NCBI GenBank assembly: GCA_022071945.1
Contig: JAJVIN010000040.1
Coordinates: 1-64,000 of the forward strand
Origin: Thermoanaerobaculia bacterium
Lineage (GTDB): Bacteria; Acidobacteriota; Thermoanaerobaculia; UBA5066
DNA length: 64,000 bases
Direction: 5' to 3'
Shown: positions 50,131 through 59,528 of the stretch, in pieces
Layout of the letters: each line of letters begins with the position of its first letter
How positions within the stretch are numbered: the stretch's first letter is position 1
Notes under the pieces: model-generated
Told to the model about the DNA's origin: nothing
Databases searched by the model: none
Seen by the model: only the letters and a program-made list of their open reading frames with translations
Translations under genes and position numbers: made by a program

Positions 50131-51975
50131 TCAGCGATCGGCTCTGGGCACGAGTCCGATGGCCTCGGCCAGCTGCCGGGCGTTCGTCGTCAACGCGACT
50201 CCGGGGCGCAGCCGGTAGTCGAACGTCATCCGGGCCGTCCCCTCGTCGTGCGCGATCGTTTCCTGGAAGTGGAAGTCCCTTCTCACGCCCGAAAGAGACG
50301 GGATCTTCGCCAGCGCCGAGTCGTGGGTCGAGACGATTCCCACCGCGCGCCTCGCCATGAGAAAAGTGAGGACCTCCTCGGCGAGCGCGCGCCGGTCCTC
50401 GGAGTTCGTTCCCCGGAGCATCTCGTCCAGAAGGAACAGGGCCGCCGGTCCGCTTGTCTCGGAGAGCTTCGTGGCGGCGTCGACGATCTCCTTGAGCCGC
50501 GAGAGCTCGGCCAGGAAGTACGAGACGCCGTCCGCGAGCGAGTCCTCGATCTGGAGGCTCGTCGCCACGATGACGGGAGTGAGCCGGAAGGAGCTCGCAC
50601 AGACGGGTCCGCCGGCCTGCGCGAGAAGGACATTGATGCCGACGGTTCGCAGGAACGTGCTCTTTCCCGACATGTTCGATCCGGTCAGGAGGACGAACGT
50701 ACCGCGCGCATCGAGCTCGAAATCGTTGACGACTCTCTTTGCCGCCGGAATCAGCGGGTGCCCGAGACCTCTCGCCGAGAGCAGTCCGGAGCCATCCTCG
50801 GAAAGCTCGGGCAAGCACCACTCCGGATTCTCGAATCCGAGCGTGGCGAGCGCCGACAGCGCCTCGAGATTCCCCAGGTCGTCGAGCCAGGCCGCCACGA
50901 ACGGACCATGCCGGAGGCGCCAGCGCTCGAGCCCCGACAGGACGTGAAAGTCCCACAGAGTCAGGGACTCGATCACCCAGTAGAAGGGACCCGTTCCCCT
51001 CAACCCGGCGGCCCCGAGAATCCGCTCGAGCGGACGCAGTGCGGAAAGCGGACCCTCGGGACCCAGAATCCGCAGAGACAGCTCTTTCAGGAGACTCGAC
51101 CCGAACTTCTGCGACGCCGCCTCCGCAAAGACCGGCTGGAGATGTTCCGCGACGGCTTCGCCGCGTTCCGAGACCGCGAAGCTCGAATGAAGCCTCAGCC
51201 GGAAGAAGATCGTCACCCCAGCGTTCACGATTGCCGCAAGGAGAGGGAGGGCGACGGGCCACTCGGCGAGCATCGACCCCGCGATGCCGATCGCGGGTAG
51301 AACGGACAGAGCCCAGATGATGGCCCGCAGCCCAGGACGGCCCCGGTACCAGGCTGCCGAGACGGACCACCGCCGGAGCTCGTCCTCGTCCGTCTGGGTC
51401 ATGCCCGCCGACCTGGCCCGCCGCTGCAACTCCTGACGCAGGTCCAGAAGACCAGCAAGCTCCTTGACTGCCTCCTGACGCGCCCGCGCGGAACGAACCT
51501 CGGGCGGGTCCGTCAGCCAAGCGCAAAGGCGCTCGCGCCCCATCGGAGTCTCCGCCGTTCCCGCAAGCTGCAGGAGCGAGGTCTTGCCCGAGAGATTCAG
51601 GTCCTTGACGACGGAACGCTCGCCGAAACCCGCCGGCGGGGTGACGAGAGGTAGTTCGTCCCATCGTCTGCCGATCCGCGCCAGACCTTCCTCGTTGATC
51701 CGGCGCCGTCCGGCCGCGATCTCGAGGCGATTCGCGACGCGCTCGTGAAGGAACGCCGTCGCGGTGAAGGCCCCGATCAGCATCAGGCAGAGCCCTATCC
51801 AGAGCCCGTGCGGGCGGAGTTCACCGCCAAGTCCCATCGAGAGAACCACCACGAAGGCCGCGAACTCCGCAATCCTCAGCGTCGAGAACGCGCGGGAATG
51901 AGAGGTCAACCGGTGCTCCTCGTTCCGTGCCGCCGTGATCCTCTCGCGGTAAGCCGTGCCAGGATCGACCATCAT
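50131..51975 (-). CDS. Membrane-anchored MutS-family ATPase
   Basis: This 614-residue protein has a MutS-type ATPase at the C-terminus: TGSNMSGKSTFLRTVG (Walker A), SYFLAELSRLKEIVDAA, LFLLDEMLRGTNSEDR (Walker B/signature) and VSTHDSAL. The front is unlike mismatch-repair MutS: two helices near 32-75 and a further pair near 210-250 look like membrane segments, and the mismatch-recognition domain is missing. Similar membrane MutS-like proteins are known in Bacteroidota and others but have no assigned role. It overlaps mobA by 4 bases. Confidence 0.85.
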   Translation of the reverse strand: MMVDPGTAYRERITAARNEEHRLTSHSRAFSTLRIAEFAAFVVVLSMGLGGELRPHGLWIGLCLMLIGAFTATAFLHERVANRLEIAAGRRRINEEGLARIGRRWDELPLVTPPAGFGERSVVKDLNLSGKTSLLQLAGTAETPMGRERLCAWLTDPPEVRSARARQEAVKELAGLLDLRQELQRRARSAGMTQTDEDELRRWSVSAAWYRGRPGLRAIIWALSVLPAIGIAGSMLAEWPVALPLLAAIVNAGVTIFFRLRLHSSFAVSERGEAVAEHLQPVFAEAASQKFGSSLLKELSLRILGPEGPLSALRPLERILGAAGLRGTGPFYWVIESLTLWDFHVLSGLERWRLRHGPFVAAWLDDLGNLEALSALATLGFENPEWCLPELSEDGSGLLSARGLGHPLIPAAKRVVNDFELDARGTFVLLTGSNMSGKSTFLRTVGINVLLAQAGGPVCASSFRLTPVIVATSLQIEDSLADGVSYFLAELSRLKEIVDAATKLSETSGPAALFLLDEMLRGTNSEDRRALAEEVLTFLMARRAVGIVSTHDSALAKIPSLSGVRRDFHFQETIAHDEGTARMTFDYRLRPGVALTTNARQLAEAIGLVPRADR

Positions 51976-52601
51976 GGCGGGGTCCCTGCGCGCTCGAGAG
52001 CCGCTCGCTCAGCCCTTCTCAGCTCTTCCAGATCGTTGACGTTGACAAGGCATCCGGGAAAGTAGCCCGAAAGCGCCGCGGTCTCTCGTTCGTCGAGAAC
52101 CCGCCCCTGTGCCAAGGCGAGAGCACCGAGCACCGAGTAGGACCCGCGCTCTAGGCAAGCGTCGATGGCGCTCAGGGCCGAACGCGGCCAGACCGAAGCG
52201 AGCGGCTGGATCCATCCCCGATCCGTCGGAGCGACCGGTCCCGGCCCGCACGCCCGGGCGATCCGCAGGAGGTCCGCGAGGAGCTCCGCCGGGACGAGCG
52301 GGAGATCGACCGCGAGAATGATGGCCCACTCCGTCTCCGCCACCGCCAGAGCGCGCGCCACGCCCGAAAGCGCGGCCTGTTCGGGATGCTGGTCGAGGAA
52401 CACCTCGAGTCCGGCAAGCTCCCCTGTCGCATTCGCGACCTTCGAAACGAGGCTCACCCGCGAGCAGAGCGTCCCGAGCTTCTCGGCCTGAACACGCGCG
52501 AGGGCCTTGCCGAGAAAAGGCACCCGGGCCTTGTCGCGCCCCATTCGCTCCGACTTCCCTCCGCACAGGACGAACCCGTGAGCGGGCGCGTCATCCCTCA
52601 T
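51972..52601 (-). CDS. mobA: Molybdenum cofactor guanylyltransferase MobA-like
   Basis: The 209-residue nucleotidyltransferase has FVLCGGKSERMGRDKARVPFLGK, the GTP-binding motif of MobA, and ILAVDLPLVP for metal binding, plus the late NVNDLEEL. It should join GMP to molybdopterin to make the cofactor of DMSO-reductase-family enzymes. No other moa/moe/mob gene is present. Its presence beside the membrane MutS gene is unexplained; the two overlap. The start is the ATG 6 bases after the FadL-type stop. Confidence 0.85.
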   Translation of the reverse strand: MRDDAPAHGFVLCGGKSERMGRDKARVPFLGKALARVQAEKLGTLCSRVSLVSKVANATGELAGLEVFLDQHPEQAALSGVARALAVAETEWAIILAVDLPLVPAELLADLLRIARACGPGPVAPTDRGWIQPLASVWPRSALSAIDACLERGSYSVLGALALAQGRVLDERETAALSGYFPGCLVNVNDLEELRRAERAALERAGTPP

Positions 52602-52607
52602 CCGGAC

Positions 52608-54014
52608 TCAGAACCTGTAGAAGGCCGAAACCGCGAGCCGTCTCGACTGACGCCCGACATCAAAGGCCAGGTCGATCGAGAGACTGGGCCGCAGGGTTGC
52701 GCCGACACCGCCCGAGAAGCGATCGTCGGGCTTGCCGCCGTTGTAGACCGTCCGGACCGCTTCGGACATCGGCGGATCGGTGATGTCGTACTTCTGCGAG
52801 GAGGCGTCGGTCACGTAGAGATCGGCGGAAACGCCGCGGGCGGGCTCGCGGTGATAGCCGAGGCGAAACGCGAGCACCAGCTTTGGCGTCGAGGCGAGGT
52901 ACTCGAGGCCCACTCTCGGGATGAATCCGGTGGACGGCTGCGAGAGCTCGGCGAGCTGTCCCGAGATCGGGAAGCCGGGGCTCGGCCCGGCCAGCCCGTC
53001 ATACGAGGTGATCGGGAGGGAGGTACTCCACATCTGCTGGTAGAAGATCCACTGGCCCTCGAGCGCGATCGTGAGCCCGTCCATCGGCTGCAGGGCGAGC
53101 CCGGCCGCGAGGTCTGGCGGGACCGCGAACTCGAACGTCCTTTCCGGGGTGTCCCTCAGGGCGGCCGGGATGTTCCCCGACAGCGCCAGCGTGCCCTCGT
53201 AGGACCGGCTGGAGCGGTAAGCGGCTCCCACCGTCAGGCCCGAGTTCTTCGCGAGATCGAGCTGGAAACCCAGCGTGTAGCTCAGCGGGTTGCCGTGGAA
53301 TTCCTTGACTTCCTCAAACGTCGTCTTCGTCTCGATGTCCGTGAGGCTGCGATAGGTCCGGTTGACGATCCGGTGCGCGCCGGCCGCGTCACCCTCGAGC
53401 GAGAACTCCGCCCGGTTCGTCCCCAGGCCGAAGCCCAGGCGGAAGCGCTCGGTGACGCGAAAAGCGGCCGAGACGGAGTAGGTCTTGTTCTCGAGGGCAA
53501 CGGCCCCGAATTCCTTGTACTCGTAAACGAAATCCCGGCGCGTCTGGCCCCCGACACGGTTGTCGCGAAGCTCGATGTACGAGTAGCCGCCCGGGCCCGG
53601 ATCGGCCCTGAACCTCAGGTTCTCCGAGTAACTCACCGCCAGGACGAACCGGCGGGAGACGGGAAGCACGACGCCGATGAACTCGACGCTCGACAGCGTG
53701 CTCGAGATCTCCGAATTCGAGGCCGTGACGGGCGGATAGGGGACCAGAAAGCCTTGCCCCGTCGCCGTCGAGCGCGCCGTGACGAGCCCCGTCGTCTCAT
53801 CGAATCGCTTGAACGAGACGCCGGCCTCGACGGATGAGAGCAGGCCGAGTCCGGCCGGGTTGGCGACGGCCGCGGTGGCATCGTCGGCAACGGCCGTGAA
53901 AGCGCCTCCCATCGCCAGGGACTTGCCTCCCGGATTTGTCAGGTTGAAGGGGATCTGCGAGAGGAGTGCCGAGTCGATCTGGCCGTGAGCGCGAGAGGTG
54001 CTTCCCGTCAACAA
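52608..54014 (-). CDS. OmpP1/FadL-family outer-membrane protein
   Basis: The mature part of about 460 residues is a FadL-type barrel: NLTNPGGKSLAMGGAFTAVADDATAAVANPAGLGLL is the family N-terminus, later strands alternate in normal fashion, and the protein ends in ...LAVSAFYRF with a terminal Phe as outer-membrane proteins do. The start is unresolved. The hydrophobic signal segment (LWLLAALLTG) lies upstream of the only near starts, TTG at 54014 and 54011, and no ATG or GTG occurs in frame until the ATG at 54152 inside the kinase gene. It may import hydrophobic compounds. Confidence 0.8.
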   Translation of the reverse strand: MLTGSTSRAHGQIDSALLSQIPFNLTNPGGKSLAMGGAFTAVADDATAAVANPAGLGLLSSVEAGVSFKRFDETTGLVTARSTATGQGFLVPYPPVTASNSEISSTLSSVEFIGVVLPVSRRFVLAVSYSENLRFRADPGPGGYSYIELRDNRVGGQTRRDFVYEYKEFGAVALENKTYSVSAAFRVTERFRLGFGLGTNRAEFSLEGDAAGAHRIVNRTYRSLTDIETKTTFEEVKEFHGNPLSYTLGFQLDLAKNSGLTVGAAYRSSRSYEGTLALSGNIPAALRDTPERTFEFAVPPDLAAGLALQPMDGLTIALEGQWIFYQQMWSTSLPITSYDGLAGPSPGFPISGQLAELSQPSTGFIPRVGLEYLASTPKLVLAFRLGYHREPARGVSADLYVTDASSQKYDITDPPMSEAVRTVYNGGKPDDRFSGGVGATLRPSLSIDLAFDVGRQSRRLAVSAFYRF

Positions 54015-54034
54015 GGCGGCGAGAAGCCAGAGCC

Positions 54035-55474
54035 CTACTCGAGCGACTTCACCAGCTCTTGCGGGGAAAGAAACGACTCCGCGACGAGGGCTGGCCTTCC
54101 GGCCCTCACCGCAACGACGCGCTCCACTTGCTTGCCTCCTGCAGCCGCGCATTTCAAGACCACCCGGTAGCGGCCCGCCGGAATCGGAGCCAGCAGCATG
54201 GGAGTCGTCGCGCCGGACGGGAGAGCGAGCGGACGCCTGGAGTCCTCTTCGGTGATGGAGACAATCGACGCATAAGGTGTCGCAAGCACCTGAAGCGTAC
54301 CCGAAACGGATCCGTCCGGCTTGATCTCGCCGCCTTCGCGGGTGTCAGGGAACTCGCCTTGCTTCGTTTCGCCGGGCGGGCCGAAGGCCCGATACCCGAG
54401 CCACACGGTGGCGCCGGCAAGGACCAGAAGCGCGGCAGCGGTCAAGAGCAGCCGGCGGCGTTCCTCCCTGCCCATGGCCCCCGGTGTCTGGCCGCCGGCC
54501 ACGAGCGAGGTCGCCTGGGTTTCCGTGACCCTCTCGCTCTCCGCCAGGGCCGTGACACCCGAGAGCTTGACCGTGCCGCCGGACCTCAGTGCCGAGACCA
54601 GTCCATCCACGATCTCGCGATAGGTCTGGGGCCGGTTCTCCCGCTTCTTCTCGAGCATGCGGCCGATCAGCCGGACGAGGTCCATCGGGAGCGCCGGCAT
54701 GCCGGCGGGCGCGGCCACCGGCGGAGGCGCGTGATTCAGGTGCGCCGCGATGTACTCCACCGGAGCCTTTCCTTCGAACGGCCTGTGGCCGGAGAGGACC
54801 TCGAAAAAGATGACTCCGAGGCTGTAGACGTCGCTCAACCAGTCGACATCGGCTCCGGGCCCCATGTAGCCGAGCTGTTCCGGAGAGCCATACGCGACCT
54901 TCCCGAGGAAGAACCCGGTCGCCGTCAGCGACTGGGCCGGGCGGCTCTCGAACATCTTGGCGATTCCGAAGTCGAGAAGCTTGACGATCTTCTCTCCCCC
55001 CGAGTCGACGACGAAAACATTGTCGGGTGAGAGATCCCGATGGACGATCCCCCGCGAGGCGAGGACCTCGAGTCCGTGGGCCGCCTGGATCAAGAGGGGC
55101 AAGGACTCCTGGTACGGGCGGCCGGCGTAGGCGCCGATCGAGACTCCGTCCAGGAACTCCATGGCGAGGTAGGGCGTCCCGTCGTCCTCGCCGATCTCGA
55201 AAAACGAGACGATGTTGACGTGCAGGAGGCTCTTGAGGATCTCGGCCTCTCGCGTGAACCGGACCCGGGCTTCCGCCAGATGGGGAGCATCCTCCGTGCG
55301 TGACGTCTCCGTTTCCCGGATCACCTTGAGCGCGACGGTCCGTCCGTCGCGCTCGTCCACGGCCTTGTAGACGACGCCCATGCCACCCCGGCCGACCCGG
55401 TGGAGGATCCGGTAATGGGCAATCCTCTCGACCGTGGCGGGGGGCATCGAGGCCGGCGGAGAATCGCCGCTCAC
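54035..55474 (-). CDS. Receptor-type Ser/Thr protein kinase
   Basis: The 479-residue protein has a PknB-type kinase domain (about 20-290): VGRGGMGVVYKA, Lys in VALKVI, HRDLSPDN and DFGIAK, then YGSPEQ. A membrane helix (about 350-370) and a C-terminal domain of about 105 residues follow. That domain has beta-type sequence with GTLQVLATPYASIVSITEED and PIPAGRYRVVLKCAA, which resembles a PEGA domain. The ATG overlaps the stop of the 1020-residue secreted protein gene (ATGA), so the two are co-translated. Confidence 0.92.
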   Translation of the reverse strand: MSGDSPPASMPPATVERIAHYRILHRVGRGGMGVVYKAVDERDGRTVALKVIRETETSRTEDAPHLAEARVRFTREAEILKSLLHVNIVSFFEIGEDDGTPYLAMEFLDGVSIGAYAGRPYQESLPLLIQAAHGLEVLASRGIVHRDLSPDNVFVVDSGGEKIVKLLDFGIAKMFESRPAQSLTATGFFLGKVAYGSPEQLGYMGPGADVDWLSDVYSLGVIFFEVLSGHRPFEGKAPVEYIAAHLNHAPPPVAAPAGMPALPMDLVRLIGRMLEKKRENRPQTYREIVDGLVSALRSGGTVKLSGVTALAESERVTETQATSLVAGGQTPGAMGREERRRLLLTAAALLVLAGATVWLGYRAFGPPGETKQGEFPDTREGGEIKPDGSVSGTLQVLATPYASIVSITEEDSRRPLALPSGATTPMLLAPIPAGRYRVVLKCAAAGGKQVERVVAVRAGRPALVAESFLSPQELVKSLE

Positions 55475-58400
55475 CGGCCCGTTCCGGCGGTCGCGGGCCT
55501 CAAAAAGACGTTGGCGGGATCACCCGTCTGCATGTTGATCTTCGAGGCGAAGGCCATGAAAACCCCGTCTCCATCGATCTGACGAACGACGACCCGGACA
55601 TCGCTGAGTTCGGAGAGGTCGAGGCCGAGGAAGCCGCGGAAGAGCTCCCCGGAAATGTAGCCAAACGGCGGAATCTTCCGCGAGACCGTGGCGATCGGCA
55701 CGAGCGAGCCGGGTCTGTAGGCCGAGATCGCCACGTCGCACAGCGAGTCGCCGATCTCCTGCAAGACGAGGTTCGTCCGGTTGCCCGACGAGTTCTCCGC
55801 CCCCTCGATCTGGACCGTTCCCAGGTTCGACTGGAACGAGGAATAGCCGTGCCGGTAGGAATAGGCCTCCATGCCGGTCTTGAAATCGCCGAGCCCGGGG
55901 TTCACTGGATCGGGTGTGTAGGTCTCTGTCTGAACGTCGACGTCCGCCCAGGTCTCGGTCCAGGAGACCCCATCCGAGGCCTTGACCGGCTCGATCGTGA
56001 TCGGACCGAAAACCGCCGTCTCGGGGAGGATCTCATCCGGGAAGAGCTCTTCGAGGATGTCCTCGAAGACGGTGCTGGCGGTCGCCGGCAGCACGACGAC
56101 GGGACTTCTGTACTCCACCTGGTTCTGGTCCCGGAACTTCAGACGGAACCGCCGCTCCTGGTTCTCGTTCACGTTCGTGACGGTGACCCGAGTGCGCCAG
56201 AGCGGTTTTTCCCCGGTCGTGAGCGCGGCGCCGATGGCGTGGACGACCGGGAAGAGGAGTGGAGCGGCTCCTCCGCCGAACGGGAGCCCGTTGACCGACG
56301 GCATCCGGCTGACGGCGGGCGAGTTCGCCGGAGGTGGAAGCGGATCCAGGGCCGTGGCCGCGACGCCGATCCGGAGTGAGGCGTCCTGCGTTCCCTGGTC
56401 GATGACCGTTGCGATCGGCATCACGGCTCCGGCCATGACTCCGAACTTGTCGCGCTCGCTCGTCTGGAACGAGACCTCAGCGTAAGGAGCCCCGCCCTGC
56501 GCGGCCGATCCGAAGAGGTCGGCATCGTTGATCTGGACGGTGGAAAGCGCCGGGACGGTGACGGTCGTCGAGACCGGCTCGGACCCCGCATAGATCTGCC
56601 GTCCCCGCGAATCGAAGAGCTTCAGGAGCACCGTGGTCTGGTACCCCGAGGTCTCGGTCAGAAGGATGTTCGTCCGGCGCCGGGCATCGTGCCTGAGCCC
56701 CGACAAGAAGAAGGAGGCGGACCCTTCCTTGACTCCCTCTCCAGGAGCGATCGGCCTCATCTCGAAGCCGTATTGAGGAAAGCCCCCGGGCAAGGCGTTG
56801 GCAGACTCATCGAGCCTCCGCTTTCGATTGGCGGCCTCGTAGACGACCGGGGTGCTCGTGACCACGGAGGTTGCGCTCACCGAAGGAGAAGGACTGGAGA
56901 TCTCGAGGGCGGCGGCCCCCTCGAGCCCCGCGACCTGACCGAGGACGTTGCGGAACCGGCGCGTTTCCCCGGGCATCAGCGTGATGTCGGCCCTCCTCGG
57001 CGGCGCCTCGGATCCCGCGCTCGCCTTTCCGAGCGGCGTGAAGAACAGCGTGACGAGGGCCTCGTTGAGGGCATCGGAATTCGAGATCCAGACCTCGGTC
57101 GTGTAGCGCCCGGTGCCCGAGACGTCGATGGCGTTCGCAGTCGAGGCGAAGAGAATGCGGGTCCCCTTCGATGGCGGTTCGGGCCGCACGGCGGACGAGG
57201 CGAGCGACACCGAGGGTCCGTCATCGATGACGCGAATCGAGTTCGGAGTGGACTGTCCGGCCGTGTAGACCTCGATGGCGCCGGCCTCCGTTCCGATCGA
57301 GGCCCGTCTGAGGGACCGGTTGGCGGAGATTCGGAGGACACGCACCTCGCCCGGGTTCATGGGCCGGTCCCAGGGCGCCCCGTCTGTCGACTCGACGGTG
57401 ATGAAGGCGCCCTTCACCGAGGCGGCGATGACGGCCGGAACGTCCGAGCGGTTCACGAGTGTCCGCTCAGTGGCGTGGGTCGCGCCATCGAAGATGACGG
57501 CATCCCCGCCCCACTCCACGGGTGGGGCTTCGTCACGGGCAACCATCCCGGAAACGGGCACTTCCATCGCGGCAGAACCCGAACGGAGGATCACCCTGCC
57601 ATGCCACGGCCGGTCGGGAATCGAGGGCGCGGAAAGCGTCACGGTGAAAGAGCGCGTCTCGCCCCGAGGAATCGACTGGGCGGAAGGCTCGACGAGGAAC
57701 GGACCACCATCAGCTGTCGCCGTGACAGGCAGGCTCTCCGTCCCCGTGTTGCGGATGGCAAACGTCGTCTGGTTCCGTCCGTTGGGCGCGATCGACAAGA
57801 TCGGGCGGGGCTCGCTCACGATCGCTGCCGAGACCGGGACTCCCTGAACCTTGACCGGCACGGGAGCCGACCAGGGCCCGGCCGCTCCGCAGGTGTCCTC
57901 CAACCGGACCTGGTAGGAGTAGTCACCAGGAGGATCCGACAGCGAGGTTGCCGAGGCGTAGATGACCCAGTCCCGCGTCCCCGTGGGAGCGACCCGCCGG
58001 ATCCGGTAGCGCTTCCCGTAGGCACAGCTCGAAAGGGCTCCGCAGTAGGGCGAATCCCAAGATAGGACATAGGTCGTGAAGGCCAGCGGATTTGCCGGAG
58101 AGACGGCCACTTGCTGGACCGCCTCCGGAACCGGACAGTCGTTCGTCACCCGGACATCCAGAACTTTCGAGAAGGCTGGAGCCGACGGCAGATTCGGGCA
58201 TACGGGTGCCAGGTTGACACGGTGGTAAACGGCCGTGACCCCGGCGGGAACCGGCGGCAGCTGGATCGCGGAGCGGGACGTGCGGAACTTCTCGACGGGC
58301 TCCGAGAAGTCAGGCTTGGGCGAGCGCTCGACCCAGTAGAACTCGGTGTTTGGGTCCCGCTCCGGCATGACGTCGTTCCACGAAAGGGTGTAGCTCTGCC

Positions 58401-58533
58401 CCGGACGAATGGACGCAGGTCCCGAGACGTCAGGCGCCTTCGGGCTGCAGGATCCCCCCCGGACCACCGGATTTCCGGCCGCGGCGACACTCATGAGGAG
58501 GAGAACTGGTAGAACGTGCTGGATTCGGATCAT
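55471..58533 (-). CDS. Large secreted protein with Ig-like repeats
   Basis: The 1020-residue product has a signal peptide (first 20 residues) and is almost entirely beta: several Ig/fibronectin-like stretches are visible, for example RPGQSYTLSWNDV, LSIAPNGRNQTTFAIRNTGTESL, the repeated theme ISNSDALNEALVTLFF and NVNENQERRFRLKF. No membrane anchor or sorting motif is seen at the C-terminus. Cysteines cluster in the first quarter. It heads the unit with a receptor kinase and FadL-type protein, so a surface or periplasmic role tied to sensing is possible. I assign no specific function. Confidence 0.75.
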   Translation of the reverse strand: MIRIQHVLPVLLLMSVAAAGNPVVRGGSCSPKAPDVSGPASIRPGQSYTLSWNDVMPERDPNTEFYWVERSPKPDFSEPVEKFRTSRSAIQLPPVPAGVTAVYHRVNLAPVCPNLPSAPAFSKVLDVRVTNDCPVPEAVQQVAVSPANPLAFTTYVLSWDSPYCGALSSCAYGKRYRIRRVAPTGTRDWVIYASATSLSDPPGDYSYQVRLEDTCGAAGPWSAPVPVKVQGVPVSAAIVSEPRPILSIAPNGRNQTTFAIRNTGTESLPVTATADGGPFLVEPSAQSIPRGETRSFTVTLSAPSIPDRPWHGRVILRSGSAAMEVPVSGMVARDEAPPVEWGGDAVIFDGATHATERTLVNRSDVPAVIAASVKGAFITVESTDGAPWDRPMNPGEVRVLRISANRSLRRASIGTEAGAIEVYTAGQSTPNSIRVIDDGPSVSLASSAVRPEPPSKGTRILFASTANAIDVSGTGRYTTEVWISNSDALNEALVTLFFTPLGKASAGSEAPPRRADITLMPGETRRFRNVLGQVAGLEGAAALEISSPSPSVSATSVVTSTPVVYEAANRKRRLDESANALPGGFPQYGFEMRPIAPGEGVKEGSASFFLSGLRHDARRRTNILLTETSGYQTTVLLKLFDSRGRQIYAGSEPVSTTVTVPALSTVQINDADLFGSAAQGGAPYAEVSFQTSERDKFGVMAGAVMPIATVIDQGTQDASLRIGVAATALDPLPPPANSPAVSRMPSVNGLPFGGGAAPLLFPVVHAIGAALTTGEKPLWRTRVTVTNVNENQERRFRLKFRDQNQVEYRSPVVVLPATASTVFEDILEELFPDEILPETAVFGPITIEPVKASDGVSWTETWADVDVQTETYTPDPVNPGLGDFKTGMEAYSYRHGYSSFQSNLGTVQIEGAENSSGNRTNLVLQEIGDSLCDVAISAYRPGSLVPIATVSRKIPPFGYISGELFRGFLGLDLSELSDVRVVVRQIDGDGVFMAFASKINMQTGDPANVFLRPATAGTGR

Positions 58534-58554
58534 CCGGATGGCAACCTCGATGCC

Positions 58555-58560
58555 TAGAAT
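58555..58560 (+). promoter_or_regulatory. -10-like hexamer TAGAAT of the Pro-rich protein gene
   Basis: TAGAAT ends 7 bases before the ATG at 58568, with no Shine-Dalgarno. Confidence 0.4.
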
Positions 58561-58567
58561 TCAAAAC

Positions 58568-59509
58568 ATGTGCCCTTGGAAGTGTCGCGAAGCGGTCTTT
58601 TTCTTTCGGAGCTCGAGAGTCCGGGTCATTCTCCTCGTTCTGGCCGCGGCCATCCCCGCCGGGCGCTCCACAGAAGCCATTGGGGCTCAAGCAGTTATTC
58701 TACCTCCTGACTCGGCGGCACGAGCATTTACCCAGGGGCAGCAAGCCTTGCGGAAGGGAGACCCCGCCACGGCCATCGATTTCTTCCGGCAAGCTCTCGA
58801 AACGGGTCACGACCGTCCCAGCCCGCGCCTCGGAACGAACAGGTACTTCGTCGAGCGCTACGACCCCTACTACTGGATGGGGGTCGCCCTGATGCAGAAA
58901 GGGGAAAGAGATGAGGCCCGGGACTTTCTGAAGAGGTCCGCGAGTTTCGGCCTGATCCAGCAGTGGCCCGAGGGAGCAGATCTCGCCAGGAGGCTTCAGG
59001 AGCTTTCCCCGCCCGCTCCAGAAGCGACGCCCGCGGCTCCTCCGGTTCCTGTTCCGGCCCTGGCGTCGCCGACGGCCACGAGTCCGCCCGAGCCGGCCCC
59101 GGTCCCACGCCCGCCGGCGCCCGAAGGAGTCTCACCAGCGGTCTCGCCCGTGACGCTCGTGCCCTCTCCCGCCCCTCCGAGCCCCTCACGGACGATGCTC
59201 CCTCCCCCCGAGCTTTCTCCCGCCTTCAGGGCGGACATGGAGAAGGTGTTGGCGGCCGCGGAGAAGGCGGACTGGGCGCTGGCCGAGTCCCGCCTCCGGA
59301 GCCTGAAGGCGAGGGACCCGGAGCTTCCCCAGACCGCCCTTATCGAGGCCGTTCTCCTGGGCTCCCGTTACCTCCTCGAGGGGGGGCGGGACGAGACGAT
59401 GAGGAGGCGTGCCCGTGAGGCGCTCCTGGAATTCCGCCGCCTGGGCGGAACGGCCAGACAGGAGGCCGTCTGGCTCTCCCCTTCTCTCGGCGCGGCACTT
59501 TCGTACTGA
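58568..59509 (+). CDS. Exported TPR-like protein with proline-rich middle
   Basis: This protein of about 313 residues has a hydrophobic signal or anchor segment (VRVILLVLAAAIPAG). A TPR-type helical stretch (about 45-135) includes QGQQALRKGDPATAIDFFRQAL and YWMGVALMQKGERDEARDFL. A Pro/Ala/Ser-rich linker of about 75 residues and a second helical part (AEKADWALAESRLRSLKARDPELPQ) complete it. Such proteins are scaffolds in envelope complexes; no partner is obvious. It diverges from the secreted-protein operon and converges with the FHA-RDD gene. Confidence 0.65.
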   Translation: MCPWKCREAVFFFRSSRVRVILLVLAAAIPAGRSTEAIGAQAVILPPDSAARAFTQGQQALRKGDPATAIDFFRQALETGHDRPSPRLGTNRYFVERYDPYYWMGVALMQKGERDEARDFLKRSASFGLIQQWPEGADLARRLQELSPPAPEATPAAPPVPVPALASPTATSPPEPAPVPRPPAPEGVSPAVSPVTLVPSPAPPSPSRTMLPPPELSPAFRADMEKVLAAAEKADWALAESRLRSLKARDPELPQTALIEAVLLGSRYLLEGGRDETMRRRAREALLEFRRLGGTARQEAVWLSPSLGAALSY

Positions 59510-59528
59510 GAGGGCCCGGGCTCCTCGC

